Assembly: GCF_003473485.1 (NCBI RefSeq)
Contig: NC_053042.1
Location: 51,857,762 to 51,921,761 of the forward strand
DNA length: 64,000 nucleotides
Direction: 5' to 3'
From: Medicago truncatula
Taxonomy: Eukaryota; Streptophyta; Magnoliopsida; Fabales; Fabaceae
Below, in pieces: positions 23,068 through 34,647 of the stretch. The notes under the pieces were generated by a model, which searched no databases, had not been told where the DNA came from, and was given only the letters and a program-made list of their open reading frames with translations. Both the position numbers and the translations under genes were made by a program. Position 1 is the stretch's first letter; each line of letters opens with the position of its first letter.

Positions 23068-24412
23068 ATTTATACACTGGAAATTACTATAATGCCCTTA
23101 ACTAATATGAATATTACCAATTCAATTTCATTTCCTCTTCCCCTTTCTCTTTCATCTGATGCGCGTTCCTCTTTTTTCTTCTCCCAGCCAAAGCAAAACC
23201 ACCGAACAACATCCACCACCACACCACTGCCGGCAAGCCGCGACCACTCTTCTTCTTCTCCATCCATCACCGCCGCACCCCCCTCAATCTTCTGTATTGA
23301 TTCTTTAGTTTAGAGAGCTATCTCCATCCATCTCTCTCCACAAACCCTAATTGTTGTAACTTGTAAGGTAATGTGAAATTGAATGTAATTTCCTTCAATT
23401 CTGATTTGATGATTACATGTTCTTTAGTAATGTGAAATTGAATTTTTTTAGTTTTCGATTGCTACTGATTACTACAGAAGACATGAATGTTCTGCTTATT
23501 ATTATGGTTTAGAACATGAACTCTGATTGCTACTGAACTGTTACTTGTGTTTAAATAATTGTATTGAGTGTGAGAGACGAATTCCAATTGAAAGCCTCGG
23601 TTTTAAATAATTGTTTTAGAGTTAATTTAACTTACTTCCTTTGCCAATTTTAATCATGTATGGCAATGACTTTGAGAGGAGGACGTAATCAATAATCCTA
23701 AATAGTAGAGGTGGAAAAGATGGAAAATGTAAGCTTATTTGATTCAAAAAAATGTAAGCATATCTTCAACTTCTAGCATGTCTAGATGAGCTAATCTTCC
23801 TCTATTTTTGATAGTGTTTGGTTTTTCTGTATATGACTAGCATGTTCTAGCAACTTGTCATGAAAAGTAGCAACATTCATGGCATTTTCCATCAGAAAGA
23901 TCTATCAAACCTGGCTCAACTTTTGAATTCAGCCATCATCGTCTTCTGTTTATGAAAATCAAGTGAAATTGGTTCATTTTGAAATCATTTATGTTATTTC
24001 AATGAAATTGAAACCGGCTATTGTTATGAAATTTGAAAGTTATTAGAATTGATGTAACATTGAAACCATGTATTGTTAGTTGATTTTGAAACTGTTTCAA
24101 CAGGAAAAGTTAAGATGAAAAGTCGGGATGCGTAAAACATCACTTTGAATATGATGATCGGTTTTTAGTATTATTTTGTTGAAATTTTTTATGAACTACA
24201 CCAAAATGGGTCGTATTGTATATTATATGATTTATATATTTTAGTTTATTTTTAAAGCTGCCACCCCAAAATTTTAGGTCTGGCTCCGCCGCTGACATCA
24301 TCCTATGAAATTTGACCTCACATGTTGTTCTCGGATTGCCGAGTTTTCCGCAAAGAACCAAGTGGTCAAAATCATATTGCCAAAGGAACTCCTTGAAATC
24401 TCGATTAAGGAC
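22842..24412 (-). pseudogene. B3-like domain gene fragment, split by a transposon
   Basis: A minus-strand exon with a good acceptor (ATATTCAG before 24412) reads VLNRDFKEFLWQYDFDHLVL, then CGKLGNPRTTCEVKF. Beyond a 1.3-kb insertion (22989-24294) the remainder reads FESGDTIRFKLFDGPFSHHV, then YVFKIDK and a stop at 22842-22844. The strand pattern with a closing GD(T)IRFKLFD..VYVFKI looks like the end of a plant B3 DNA-binding domain. The second part also has two in-frame stops near 22950, and the two parts are in different frames, so the gene is dead even without the insertion. B3 is my best guess; another beta-barrel fold is possible. Confidence 0.4.
22989..24294. mobile_element. hAT-like element, 1.3 kb, inserted in the B3-like fragment
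   Basis: Left end TAGTGGCGGAACTGGGG, right end CTGGCTCCGCCGCTG (inverted CAGCGGCGGAGCCAG). The 8-bp direct repeat ACATCATC at 22981-22988 and 24295-24302 flanks it. The interior holds a stretch resembling a plant 5' leader (ACAAACCCTAATTGTTG near 23339) and a Ser/Thr/Pro-rich frame of doubtful meaning. Confidence 0.7.
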
Positions 24413-24474
24413 CTGAATATGGTAGACAATATACATATATACGATTAAAAGAAGTATTCAAAAGATAGATATAT

Positions 24475-26705
24475 GATAATAATACAGCTTATTTATGCAA
24501 AACAGCTTATTCAAAACAGCTTATTTATGCAAAACAGCTTATTACAACCTCATTTTCAAAAATCGCTTATTCAAAACAACTTATTTATACAAAACAGCTT
24601 ATTACGACCTCTTTTTCAAAAACAACTTATTCAAAACAACTTATTTATGCAAAACAGCTTAATACGACCTCATTTTCAAAAACGGCTTACTCAAAACAGC
24701 TTATTTATGCAAAACAGCTTAATACGATCTCTTTTTCAAAAACAGCTTATTTATACAAAACAGCTTATTACGACCTCAATTTCAAAAATCGCATATTTAA
24801 AACAACTTATTTATACAAAACAGCTTAATATGACTTCATTTCAAAAAATAGCTTAGTCAAAACAACTTATTTATGCAAAACAACTTAATACGATTTTTTT
24901 CTTTCAAAAACAGCTTATTCAAAACAGCTTATTTATATAAAACATCTTATTACGACCTCATTTTCAAACTCCGCTTATTCGAAACAACTCATTTATACAA
25001 AACTGCTTATTATGACCTCATTTTCAAAAACTGCTTAGTCAAAAATCGCTTAATACAATCTATTTTTAAAACACAACTTATTCTAAACAACTTATTTATC
25101 CAAAACAGCTTATTATCACCTATTTTCAAAAAACAGCTTATTCAAAACAACTTATTAATGCAAAACAGCTTATTCAAAATAACTTATTTTTACAAAAAAA
25201 GTTTTGGATAAATAAGTTGTTTTTGAAAAAGAGATCGTAATAAGTTGTTTTGCATAAATAAGTTTTTTTGAATAAGTTGTTTTTAAAAAAGAGATCGTAA
25301 TAAGCGGTTTTGCATAAATAAGCTGTTTTGAATAAGTTATTTTTTGAAAAGAGGACATAATAAGTTGTTTTGCATAAATAAATTGTTTTGAATAAGAGGT
25401 TTTTGAAATGAGGTCGTTATAAACAGTTTTGTATAAATAAGTTGTTTTGAATAAGCGATTTTTGAAAATGAGGTCGTAATAAGCTGTTTTGTATAAATAA
25501 GTTGTTTTGAATAAGCGGTTTTTGAAAATGATGTCGTATTAAGCTATTTTGTATAAATAAGCTATTTTGAATAAGCTGTTTTTGAAAAAGCAATCGTATT
25601 AAGCTGTTTTGTATAAATAAGCTGTTTTTGAAAAAGAGGTCGTAATAAGCTGTTTTGTATAAATAAGTTGTTTTGAATAAGCGGTTTTTGAAAATGAGGT
25701 CGTAATAAACTATTTTATATAAATAAGCTGTTTTGAATAAGCTATTTTAGTAAAAGAGATTGTATTAAGCTGTTTTGCATAATAAGTTGTTTTGAATAAG
25801 CTGTTTTTGAAAATGAGGTCATATTAAGCTGTTTTGTATAAATAAGTTGTTTTGAATAAGCGATTTTTAAAAATGAGGTCATAATAAGCTGTTTTGTATA
25901 AATAAGCTGTTTTGAATAAACTGTTTTTGAAAATGATGTCGTAATAAGCTGTTTTGTATAAATAAGTTGTTTTGAATAAGCGGTTTTTGAAAATGAGGTC
26001 GTAATAAGCTATTTTGTATAAATAAGCTGTTTTGAATAAGCTGATTTTGAAAAAGAGATCGTATTAAGCTGTTTTGCATAAATAAGTTGTTTTTGTATTA
26101 ATAAGCTGTTTTGAACAAGTTGTTTTTTGAAAAGAGGTCGTAATAAGCTGTTTTGTATAGATAAACTATTTTGGATAAGTTGTTTTTGAAAAAGAGATTG
26201 TATTAAGCTGTTTTGATTAAGCTGTTTTTCTGAAAAGAGGTCATAATAAGCTGTTTTGTATAAATAAGCTATTTTGAATAAGTTATTTTTTAAAAAAAGA
26301 TCGTAATAATTTGTTTTTCATAAGATAAACTATTTTTTAAAAAGAGGTCGTAATAAGTTGTTTTGTATAAGTAAGTTGTTTTTAAAAAGTGATTGTAATA
26401 TTTTTTTTTTTATATTATAAATAAGTTGTTTTTTAAAATAGATCTTAATAATTTGTTTTTCATGCGATAAGTTGTTTTGAATAAATTAGAAGTTAAATTA
26501 CGAAGTATAACAATGTATTGATTTTAAGAGGAAAAAGGGTAAAATAGTAAAATTATAACATAAGCCCTCCATCTCCTTTCCTTGTTGGCTTTTTAACTCC
26601 CAAACAAGGGGAAGGTTTTCCCTCCTTTCTCCCTTCCCTCCCTTTCCTTCCCTTCCCCTCCTTAGCCTTTCCTTTCCTTCCCCTCAAAACTCGCAAACAA
26701 AGCCT
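24475..26705. repeat. Palindromic array of a 60-bp tandem repeat, element 1
   Basis: About 12 units in one orientation (24475-25198; core AAAACAGCTTATTACGACCT, then TCAAAAAC.GCTTATTCAAAA, then CAACTTATTTATAC), then at 25200 the orientation flips and about 21 units run to 26480. The right end is a pyrimidine-rich arm closing in CTCGCAAACAAAGCC at 26705. No matching left end was found, so the element seems truncated on the left. Frames across it are repeats of the unit, not genes. Confidence 0.85.
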
Positions 26706-26707
26706 TA

Positions 26708-28842
26708 GGCTTTGTTTGCGAGTTGTGTTTTGGAGGGGAGGGGAGGGGAAGGAAAGGCTTATGAAGTGTAAACCCTTATTTGCGAGTTTTAAAAAACCAA
26801 GGGAAATGTTTTGGGGGTTTTGAATGGCTTCATTTGTTCAATTTTAAGATTCCCCCAAATTGGGGGGGTTAAACATACAAATTAACAATTTTGCCCTCTT
26901 AATAATTCAAAATTCCAATTTTAGACATTACTAAAATTATTACAATCTTTTTTAAGAACAACTTATTCAAAACAACTTATATATACAAAACAGCTTATTA
27001 CGACCTCATTTTCAAAAACCGCTCATTCAAAACAACTTATTTATACAAAACAGCTTATTACGACCTCATTTTCAAAAACAGCTTATTCAAAACAACTTAT
27101 TTATGCAAAACAGCTTAATACGATATCTTTTTCAAAAATAGCTTATTTATACAAAACAGCTTATTACGCCCTCATTTTCAAAAATCGCTTATTCAAAACA
27201 ACTTATTTATGCAAAACAGCTTAATACGATCTCTTTTTCAAAAACAGCTTATTCAAAACAGCTTATTTATAAAAAAAAACTTATTACGACCTCATTTTCA
27301 AAAACTGCTTATTCAAAACAACTTATTTATCCAAAACAGTTTATTATCACCTCTTTTTTATAAAAAAAAAAAGCTTATTTATGCAAAACAACTTATTACG
27401 ATCACTTTTCAAAAAGCAGCTTATTCAAAACAACTTATTTATACAAAACAGTTTTGGATAAATAAGTTGTTTCAAATAAGTTGTTTTTGAAAAAAGATAT
27501 CTTAATAAGTTGTTTTGCATAAATAAGTTGTTTTGAATAAATTGTTTTTAAACAAGAGATCGTAATAAGCGGTTTTGCATAAATAAGCTGTTTTGAATAA
27601 TTTAGTTTTTTTAAAAAGAGGACGTAATAAGTTGTTTTGCATAAATAAGTTGTTTTGAATAAGAGGTTTTTGAAAATGAGGTCGTAGTAAGCTGTTTTGT
27701 ATAAATAAGTTGTTGTGAATAAGCGATTTTTGAAAATGAGGTCGTAATAAGCTGTTTTGATTAAATAAGCTGTTTTGAATAAGAGGTTTTTGAAAATGAG
27801 GTCGTATGAAGCTGTTTTATATAAATAAGCTGTTTTGATTAAACTGTTTTTGAAAATAAGGTCGTAATAAGCTGTTTTTTTATAAATAAGTTGTTTTGAA
27901 TAAGTGGTTCTTGAAAAAGAGGTCGTAATAAGCTGTTTTGTATAAATAAGCTGTTTTGAATATGCGATTTTAGAAAATGAGGTCGTATTAAGCTGTTTTG
28001 TATAAATAAGCTATTTTGAATAAGTTGTTTTTGAAAAAGAGATCGTGTTAACCTGTTTTGCTTAAATAAGTTGTTTTGAATAAGTTGTTTTTCAAAATGA
28101 GGTCATATTAAGCCTGTTTTGTATAATTAAGTTGTTTTGAATAAGTGATTATTGAAAATGAGGTCGTAATATGCTGTTTTGTTTAAATAAGCTGTTTTTG
28201 AAAAAGAGATTGTAATAAGTTATTTTGTATAAATAAGCTGTTTTGAACAAGTTGTTTTTTGAAAAGAGGTCGTAATAAGCTGTTTTGTATACATAAGTTG
28301 TTTTGGATAAGTTGTTTTTGAAAAAGAGATCGTATTAAGCTGTTTTTTTTTTTTGAAAAGAGGTCATAATAAGCTGTTTTGTATAAATAAGCTTTTTTAA
28401 ATAAGTTGTTTTTTAAAAAAAGATCGTAATAATTCGTTTTTCATAAGATAAGCTGTTTTTTAAAAAGAGGCTGTAATAAGTTGTTTTGTATAAATAAGTT
28501 GTTTTTAAAAAGTGATTGTAATAAGCTTTTTATTTTATTTTATAAATAAGTTGTTTTAAATAAGTTGTTTGTTAAAAATAAATCGTAATAATTTATTTTT
28601 CATGAGATAAATTGTTTTGAATAAATTAGAAGTTAAATTACGAAGTATAACAATGTTGATTTTAAGAGGAAAAAGGGTAAAATAGTAAAATTATAACATA
28701 AGCCCTCAATTTCATTTTTTTATTGGCTTTTTAACTCCCAAACAAAGGGAAGGTTTTCCCTCCTTTCTCCCTTCCCTCCCTTTCCTTCCCTTCCCCTCCT
28801 TAGTCTTTCCTTTCCTTCCCCTCAAAACTCACAAACAAAGCC
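26708..28842. mobile_element. Palindromic 60-bp-repeat element 2, with inverted ends
   Basis: Left end GGCTTTGTTTGCGAGTT and a purine-rich block, right end a pyrimidine-rich block closing in CACAAACAAAGCC: terminal inverted repeats. Inside, 60-bp units run in one orientation to about 27455, then inverted to about 28600. The region from about 28615 to 28842 copies 26480-26705, showing that elements 1 and 2 are one family. TTA separates the two elements and TTA lies 1 bp beyond the right end, hinting at a 3-bp target duplication. No transposase is present. Confidence 0.75.
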
Positions 28843-29900
28843 ATTAGTGTATTACATTCTTATGTGAGGAGAGGATAAGCATAGTCTCCATTGAAAGTTA
28901 TATTGTGAGAATTCCGGGAATGATCAAGGAAATTTCAATTATCTCCTAATTCGTCTTCAAATTTATTCAGAAATTTGAAATCGATTTTTAGCATAATTTT
29001 TGATCAAATAAAAAGTTTTGGTTAATATGGAATCAATTTACTGAGTAATATATCGTATTGATCAAAATTTCAAAACGAAACTTCTTAAAATGAAAAGAAA
29101 CAATCTTATAAAATCGAAACAGAATCTCTAAAAAATAAACCTAATTAAAAGAGAATCACTGTATTTTTAGGATCTAATAGAATATCAATAATTAAGAGTA
29201 TTTCAGTCTATGATGTTCAAAAGAGAGAACCATAATTTAGAGAAATTACATCTTCAACAATAAATCTAATTAAAAGAGATTCACCAATTCTTTCAAAAAA
29301 AAAAGAGAATCACCAAAAAAATTAAAACAAAAATTTTATTTTTAGCATGAGAAAAAAAATCTCTTACATGCTTCCTTTCAAATACACCCCAAGGTCTTCT
29401 ATATCCTTAAATCTTAAGAAATTGGTCGATTCAATAATATTTCGTAACTTTAACTCTACCAAATCTCAAATACTCATAAGGGATAACGATAATCTATATA
29501 AAGTGAAAGCGCTCCTATGTGATTCTCTTGATTAATAGAAGACTAATTTGAAAACGTCTACAAACCTTAAATTTAAACGTGACCAAAATAACTTAAAGGA
29601 CCTCTGGTGCAATTTAGCCTGTACAAAAATTTTAGTGATAAAAATAATATTCTCTCAAACAATAATGATTCATCTATGTGTCCAATCGTTTTTCATTAAC
29701 TACTTTATTGTACCGTGTAATAATTTTCTTTTTGTTGTCAAGTAGCTTAATGCCTAAAAATTCACTTTTTTAAGGTGAAGAAGTAGAGTGTCCAGAGTTC
29801 AAACTTCATTCCCGGTATATATCAAGGGCATATATTAAAATACCTTAATATATACCCTTAATGCCTAAAAATATAATCAATAACTTGATTATATTTTTTT
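28843..29900. other. Non-genic AT-rich stretch
   Basis: Short open frames near 29347 and 29548 have no recognisable domain and are not called. Nothing else was identified. Confidence 0.3.
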
Positions 29901-30538
29901 GGCTTAATTGCACTTTTCACCCCTATCTTTTGCCAATTGTGCGATTTTGCACCCCATCTTTTTCCCCCTTTCTAATTTGGAGGCCCCCCATGAATTTTAG
30001 TGATGATGTGTCTGATTTTGACGACGTGTCTTAATTTAATGTTTGCCACTTGTGTAAATGTAATTTTTAAAAAACAAAAAATTGATTTTGGAAATTAAAA
30101 GAAACGGAAAAAAAATTTGGTGACCAAAAAAAAAAGGAAAAAAATTGACAGCTCTACCATGTACGGAACCGGTAATCGATATTTTTTGTTTAAAAAAAAA
30201 TCTATGAATAAAATCCAAATGGAAAAAAATTAAAATAAATAATTAGGTTTTTTTAATTGGTTTTGTTTTAATTTTATTTTTTTAATTGGTTTTTGTTTGA
30301 ATTTTATTTAATTTTAATTCTAACAAGATCTGCATTTTCTTTTAATTTCCAAAATCAATTTTTTGTTTTTTAAAAATTACATTTACACACGTGGCAAACA
30401 TTAAATGAAGACACGTCATCAAAATCAGACACATCATCACTAAAACACATGGGGGGCCTCCAAATCAGAAAGGGGGAAAAGATGGGGTGCAAAATCGCAC
30501 CATTGGCAAAAGATAGGGGTGAAAAGTGCAATTAAGCC
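29901..30538. mobile_element. Non-autonomous GGCTTAATT element with 9-bp TSD
   Basis: Ends GGCTTAATTGCACTTTTCAC and GTGAAAAGTGCAATTAAGCC. Arms of roughly 170 bp are nearly perfect inverted repeats (ATCTTTTGCCAATTG, GACACGTC). Direct repeat TATTTTTTT at 29892-29900 and 30539-30547. Length 638 bp, no coding content. Confidence 0.85.
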
Positions 30539-31009
30539 TATTTTTTTTTTAGAGAACTTGATTATATTAATTACCTTAGGATCACGGTATGAAGTTCATT
30601 TGTAATCAATTTATCCAGACTATCAATTCCAAAATTAATCTTTCATTATTTTTATTCTTTCTTTGTTGGCTTTTAAAAACACACTTGATGTCTTTAATGG
30701 AACATCCAGTTCCTGTCACTCCAATGTGAGTTGTTGAATTTGTTGGATTCACAATCACTGTTGTTGATTTATTTTGTCCGACAAAATAGAAAAATAATGC
30801 AGGCGGAAAGAAAAAAGAGAGGTGACTGCATATAGTTTGCATTCCAAGATAAATGATTACATTGAGCAAGTAAAATGAGAAAAACAGCTCATATACATTC
30901 AAGTGCCATACACAGGTAAGAGTATATGAGTTCATAAAGAACAAATGAGTCGCAGTCAAGTACGAAAATAAAAGTATCTCTAAATTGACAATGATGAAAT
31001 GAATACTCA

Positions 31010-31732
31010 TTACCATATTGTTCTTGATACAGTTGATTCCAAACAATCAAATAATGCTGCATAAGAACATAGAGCTTCAAGTAGTCTCTCCATCAGAGTC
31101 GAACTGTTTTGATTCGAGTCCTGTTCCGTTACAACCATGACTTTTGGTGATAAACTCCATAAAGCATTGAGAAAATTCTCCACATTCATTGAATCAGATG
31201 AAGATGCTGTCGACGATGATGATGTTGAACTGGGACTTGGACTATAGCCATTAACCATATCTTTTTCAAACAAATCACCTAATGATGTGTTTTGGTTCAT
31301 AAGCATGGCTTTTTGCAGGTGATTCATCATCCAAGGCCAAAGGGAATGTAACTGCAGAATAGGATCTCAATTATATGAACCATTTTCTCACCTTCCATAG
31401 ATTCAACAATAGCTTGATCTGTCAAAATATATGCTACCTTCAAGTAAGGGAAAAGTTCAAAGAAAAACTTCTGAACCATAATTTCTTCAGAAAGCATAAT
31501 AATTCTTGTGGAATTTAAGCCTCTATGGAGTCCAGGCCAAGTTTTATGTATCCTATCAGTAAGTGCTTCAGTGAAATATGCAGCAATTCTCTGCATAGTG
31601 TCTTCATCAGGAATTGCAAGCTGAGAAATCTGTTCAAGTGTTGTGTTTGCATTTTCAAGACTACCATAAGCTACATGGTTTGCACAAGTGATTGACAAAC
31701 GGATCAAATACAAACCCCTTTCCTCAAATTTA
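31010..31732 (-). pseudogene. SCARECROW-LIKE 3 (GRAS) pseudogene with internal deletion
   Basis: On the minus strand the first part (31732-31366) reads KFEERGLYLIRLSITCANHV, then LENANTTLEQISQLA, MQRIAAYFTEALTDRI and MEGEKMVHIIEI: the leucine-rich and VHIID start of a GRAS domain as in SCL3. After a junction near 31352-31366 a second part reads QLHSLWPWM, LGDLFEKDMVNGYSPSPSST, NALWSLSPKVMVVTEQDSNQ, LMERLLEALCSYAALFDCLE and ends at a TAA (31010). Compared with SCL3 as I know it, about 150 residues around the VHIID/PFYRE region are missing, and so is the SAW end. Known SCL3 acts in gibberellin and root signalling; this copy cannot encode a full GRAS fold. Confidence 0.75.
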
Positions 31733-32818
31733 GACCAACAAACTTTTGTAGATCAGGAAGCTTCGTTTTAAAAAAAACAGGTAATCAATTATCAATTTTC
31801 TGTCTCGTCAATTATCCCAAAATTAACTCCGAGCTTGAGAACTGCCAAAATCCCGAGAACTATTAAAGAAACGCGATAAAAAAATCAACAGCGTCGACAA
31901 CAATGAAATCATATTTGGCTATAGTGATAAACCAAACAAAAGAAGAAAACATATTAAATGTCTAATCAATGGATTCCAATTGTACAGTTATAGCTTATAA
32001 ATGAATAACACTGATAGTCAATCTCTCAAGAAACTCGGTATCAAATTCATTTTCATATTTCTTTTATTGAAATTCAGTCTCATTCTCACATTCAAAAGAC
32101 AATAACAACAATCATTAATTAATTTAAAAAATTGTTCAACAGAAAAATGTGATGACTGTTAAGAAATAAACCAACGATAAAAATATGTATCAAAGAGTGT
32201 ACTGTGACATCCCATTCACATAAAAAGGGTAAAAAAAATCAACTAATTTCCTATCATAACCCATGCGGCAACCTAATTGCAACCTTTTTATACATTTACT
32301 ATTGCTGCTATCAAAATTGCTTTAATACTGTAAATATACTTTTGCTTTGTAAAATTAAGATCTGACTTTCCATTTAAACCAAAACAGTCAGTTAGTAAGG
32401 ATGTGCCACATCAGTGCACGGGAACATCATTAGCTCATCCATCTAATAGACACTGGTGTTTTATAAGGCAGAGCACATTTCTTTTTGGCTAAGCATTTTA
32501 TCTATTTATTGCATTGTTTAAAAAATCTCAGAATAATACGATTTTAAACCGTTTAAGTTTACTTACAATGTTTTAGAGTTAAAAATATTTTAGATAATAT
32601 ATCGATGTTAAATATTAGACCATCTGATTTGTTGACAGCATAGCTGTCACTGAAAACTACCACGCAATAAATGCTACTCAGAGAGCACATGTATGATTGT
32701 CAAGCAATTGTGCATTTGTGAAGTCAAAAACAATAAGAAAATTTTGTAAGCCTAATCTGAACAAAAACATGTCAGGAGGACATTTCAAAGCAACTAATAC
32801 TGATACTTTGACTCTTAC

Positions 32819-32940
32819 CATAATTGGAGCTTCGTATAAAAAGGTTTAGGAGGCGACCCTTTCGATAATCCGAGGGCAGCCTCAACACCCTCTAGCATGC
32901 CTTCCCTTACCCTTGTTGCTGTAACAGTAGGAATATTTTT
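32819..32940 (-). CDS. Putative internal exon, unidentified gene
   Basis: Bounded by a good acceptor (TTTGTTTATCAG) and donor (GTAAGAG) on the minus strand. It reads KNIPTVTATRVREGMLEGVE, then AALGLSKGSPPKPFYTKLQL. In phase with the exon at 33063-33187 when that is read as ..STAAYEKQNKVPQ. I do not recognise the protein. No downstream exon was found before the SCL3 relic. Confidence 0.4.
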
Positions 32941-33062
32941 CTGATAAACAAAAGATGGCTCACATTTCAGTTATTAAAAGTGCTAATCATCGCATGCAGT
33001 ACACTCAGGAAATTAATTTTTATATTGTAATATCATTCTGTTTTGAAAATTTTACTACCTAC

Positions 33063-33187
33063 CTGTGGAACCTTGTTCTGTTTTTCATAAGCAGCGGTGC
33101 TTAGAAAGGTCCAACAGTGAGGACCGTTGCTCTGGGAAGCCAACAGTTTCTTGGTATTATTGGCCATCCATGACACTGAATCAATTC
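33063..33187 (-). CDS. Putative internal exon upstream of 32819-32940, unidentified gene
   Basis: Acceptor TTTTTTGAAAG and donor GTAGGT on the minus strand. One frame reads WMANNTKKLLASQ, CWTFLSTAAYEKQNKVPQ and joins the next exon. An alternative frame reads ELIQCHGWPIIPRNCWLPRA, then TVLTVGPF before a stop. If the true protein begins in the second frame and ends in the first, a one-base shift has broken it. Copia lies 250 bp upstream, so the 5' part of this gene may be beyond the insertion. Confidence 0.35.
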
Positions 33188-33436
33188 CTTTCAAAAAACA
33201 AAGATAATGACCTGAAATTAGTAACTCCCCAATTACAAAAACATGTAGCAGTTTCTAATCTATGAGAATTAACAACAAAAAAAAGGTTCAATTCGGATAT
33301 CAGTTGCTACTGCTTAAAAAATGCTTTAAAAAAAAATCAAGCATCATAAATTTTCAATCACTGCATCATAAATTTTTGGTACCATTTATATTATAAATTT
33401 TCTGTATCACTGTGAGTACTTTTTGTATCATGAACT

Positions 33437-33655
33437 TGATGAGATATTTTATATTTTGCTTGAGTTTGTTTTTGTTAGAATAATCCCTATTAACTAGGGA
33501 AGTAGCAGTAGGTTGTTATTTGACTCATTCTTAGTTTTGATTGCCACTATTAAGTTAAGCATGTACGTGGCTTAGTTGTTGCTATTTCTTAGGACTGTAC
33601 TGGCTATTTAATAGCTACTATTATTTCCATTCAATAAAACAAGTCATTCCCAACA
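33437..33655 (+). repeat. 5' LTR of copia element
   Basis: Starts TG, ends CA, with AATAAAA near its end. Identical by eye to 42023-42241. Confidence 0.95.
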
Positions 33656-33658
33656 TTC

Positions 33659-33670
33659 TGGCATCAGAGC
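33659..33670 (+). other. Primer-binding site of copia element
   Basis: TGGCATCAGAGC, three bases after the 5' LTR. Differs at one base from TGGTATCAGAGC, the known complement of the plant initiator methionine tRNA 3' end used by copia elements. Confidence 0.85.
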
Positions 33671-34647
33671 TCCCACTGGGCCTGAGAGAAAGAGAAAAAA
33701 AAAAGTTGCAGACTTAGGGGGTGTATTGAATTGGGATTTCAAGGGATTTTAAAAGACTTTTTTAGAATGAAAAAGTCTAGTGGTATTCAATCAAGACTTT
33801 TATAAAATCTAAACAAATCTTGTGGTATTCAATCAAGACAATCATGACTTTTTTTTTAAGGCAACAAAATCCGTTGGTATTCAATTGAGATTTCTCATGA
33901 CTTATGAATTGTCCATCGGTATTCAAAAGTCTATAGATTTTGATGGATTCTTGGATGGAATGGATTTTGTGAGACTTTTTAGTTAAAAATATCTCTTCCA
34001 ACAATCTCACAGAAACCTTTGAGATTTTGCCATTGTCTTGCAAACCTTTCTGCCGTCATCTTCCATGCCAGATTTTTCTTTTCTCTATCAAATTCTTCAA
34101 CTTCCATTAATTTTTGTATGTATACTCTTTTTGTATGTATACCGATGCAATTTTTTTTGTTCCATTAATTTTTTTTGTTCAATACTATGCTATGCTATTG
34201 TTTGTTCCCTGTCCCCATCGTCACTCAGATTATTTTTTCATTGGCAAATTTGTCAATGCCGATTGCTTTTTTCCTTCCCACGTTCAACGGTGTCGATGGA
34301 ACGCGATTAACCAATCGTCCTTACTTTTTGTTTTTTTTTTTTTTTTTTTTTATCAAATCAATGTTTTTTACTCAAAAGCATAATTATTTTTATAGATTTT
34401 GTCTTCTTTTTGTTGATTAATTTTTTTTGTCTGATTCTTGTCAATGCAATTTTTTTTTTTTTGATACTTGATTTTTGTTTATTATTATTATTATGAGTGT
34501 TAAGTTTATTATTGGTATTTTTTTTTCTTGTTATTCCTATTGAATATATATATATTGGTATATAATTACTATACTTTTGGCAATTAGGAAAAAAAACTGT
34601 TCTTGTGAAATAACTAGTTTGTTATATATGTATATATTAGTGATTAA

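Noticed and set aside
23092..23313. 73-codon Ser/Thr/Pro-rich frame in the hAT-like element
   Set aside because: Low complexity, both strands open, resembles untranslated leader sequence.
24475..26480. CRISPR array
   Set aside because: The repeats are contiguous 60-bp units without unique spacers, flip orientation, and the DNA is plant nuclear.
24473..28600. Many frames reading QLIQNNLFMQNSL-type repeats
   Set aside because: Direct translation of the 60-bp repeat in either orientation; no start context or domain.
29347..29745. Two short plus-strand frames
   Set aside because: No recognisable motif and no splice or promoter support.
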